This document shows positions 63,656 through 64,000 of a stretch of DNA of 64,000 nt, one piece after another. Positions within the stretch are counted from its first letter, which is position 1. Each line of letters opens with the position of its first letter. Location: positions 124,001-188,000 of the forward strand of contig NZ_CP109486.1 in the NCBI RefSeq assembly GCF_035918235.1, written 5' to 3'. The stretch comes from Streptomyces sp. NBC_01445. GTDB taxonomy: Bacteria; Actinomycetota; Actinomycetes; Streptomycetales; Streptomycetaceae. A program made the position numbers and the translations under genes. The notes beneath the pieces were generated by a model. That model was not told the origin of the DNA, searched no databases, and worked only from the letters and a program-made list of their open reading frames with translations.

Positions 63656-64000
63656 TCAGCAATGGTCTCCGGCTACCCGACCACAGTTCTCTTCGAGGAT
63701 GTAGCGGACGTGCGGGCCGCCGAAGTAGCCGCGGATGATGTGTGGCTGGCGTTGGCGGCGGTGGAAGAACCTGCGGTTCTCGGCGGCGAGTTGGGCCTGG
63801 TCGCGGGCCCGGCTGTGCATCGGAAGGCTCCGTTTGAGGTCGGCGTTGACCAGCTCGTCAGGGTTCAGCTCCGGCGAGTACGACGGCAGGAGGTGCAGTT
63901 CGATGCGGTCCGGGTGATCGGCCAGCCAGGCGCGGACCTTGCGGGAACGGTGCGCGGAGTGGCCGTCCACGACGAGGTGCACCTTATGGTCAAAGTGGCC
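63656..64000 (-). CDS. IS630-family transposase, C-terminal part (5' end beyond window)
   Basis: Frame open to the right edge. HLVVDGHSAHRSRKVRAWL, LHLLPSYSPELNPDELVNADLK: second and third catalytic acidic residues of IS630/Tc1 enzymes (D...SPELNPDE). The last residues after YILEEN come from the joined intron end, so the natural stop is probably displaced by the intron junction. Confidence 0.88.
   Translation of the reverse strand, partial: GHFDHKVHLVVDGHSAHRSRKVRAWLADHPDRIELHLLPSYSPELNPDELVNADLKRSLPMHSRARDQAQLAAENRRFFHRRQRQPHIIRGYFGGPHVRYILEENCGRVAGDHC

Overview
The window looks like the arm of a Streptomyces chromosome, or a large linear or integrative plasmid from that genus. It is GC-rich with strong third-position G/C. 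Lineage markers include an SsgA-like sporulation protein, an sIHF-type integration host factor, 67-residue HTH proteins, STAS and SpoIIE-type regulators, a class-E-sortase-like LAATG signal and many GTGA/ATGA start-stop overlaps. There is no rRNA, no convincing tRNA and no core biosynthetic operon. Transposase debris and broken genes are dense, as expected of accessory DNA.

Layout. 0-2.1 kb: TetR regulator divergent from two SDR oxidoreductases, with a cluster of palindromic operators. 2.1-7.4 kb: ligase, resolvase, integrase and HEAT-protein fragments between small Streptomyces genes (HTH, STAS-like, SsgA-like). 7.4-12 kb: DUF4287, flavin-oxidoreductase-like and DUF3883 genes, a broken dienelactone hydrolase, MscS channel, superinfection-immunity-like protein. 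12.5-16.2 kb: an exopolysaccharide locus in which two copies of a [small membrane protein - family 2 glycosyltransferase - UDP-HexNAc dehydrogenase] cassette have partly recombined. 16.4-18.5 kb: Nudix pseudogene and two lipoproteins.

18.5-26.4 kb is a conflict/defence block: SUKH-4 immunity protein, a 511-residue polymorphic toxin with a C-terminal deaminase, a P-loop ATPase with a propeller-like tail translationally coupled to a SUKH-4/deaminase fusion, a small winged-helix-like gene, a nonsense-mutated ATPase remnant and a complete AIPR abortive-infection gene. A TNA-targeting IS5-family element (26472-27901) ends it. 28-32 kb: UDG family 5, DUF2231-Rieske, DUF2945, DUF488 and TauE genes (DNA repair/stress flavour). 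32.5-39.7 kb: truncated ISL3 transposase, then a pair of inverted arms of about 1.05 kb, each with a MerR-like gene behind a GCAGT-rich leader; between them lie a GlgX tail, a frameshifted sulfatase and a BRCT-TerD gene. 39.9-45 kb: sIHF, HTH, zinc peptide, STAS, PRC-barrel, and a replication-type cassette (large wHTH/zinc protein, DciA-like protein, small conserved protein). 45.4-47.3 kb: an IS200/IS605 element with apparently intact TnpA and TnpB. 48-52.6 kb: Ser/Thr kinase with PQQ propeller and SpoIIE phosphatase, separated by transposase scraps. 52.8-55.9 kb: CoiA-like gene (frameshifted), second DciA-like/Rep-like remnant, IS3 remnant.

56.1-61.0 kb holds two more candidate defence genes: a PUA/EVE-like + CBS pair + HEPN fusion and a zinc-ribbon-repeat protein with a Vsr-like nuclease end. 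61-64 kb: helicase-associated remnant, a hypothetical gene, truncated IS256 transposase joined to the 3' end of a group II intron (maturase/HNH, domain V), then an IS630 transposase running off the window.

The most promising undescribed systems are the HEPN/CBS/PUA fusion at 56.1 kb, the SUKH-deaminase/ATPase operon at 20.7-23.3 kb and the conserved hairpins and inverted GCAGT leaders linked to replication-type or MerR-like genes. Several genes carry one-base frameshifts, some in G runs; these could be genuine decay or assembly error and should be read-checked before being believed.
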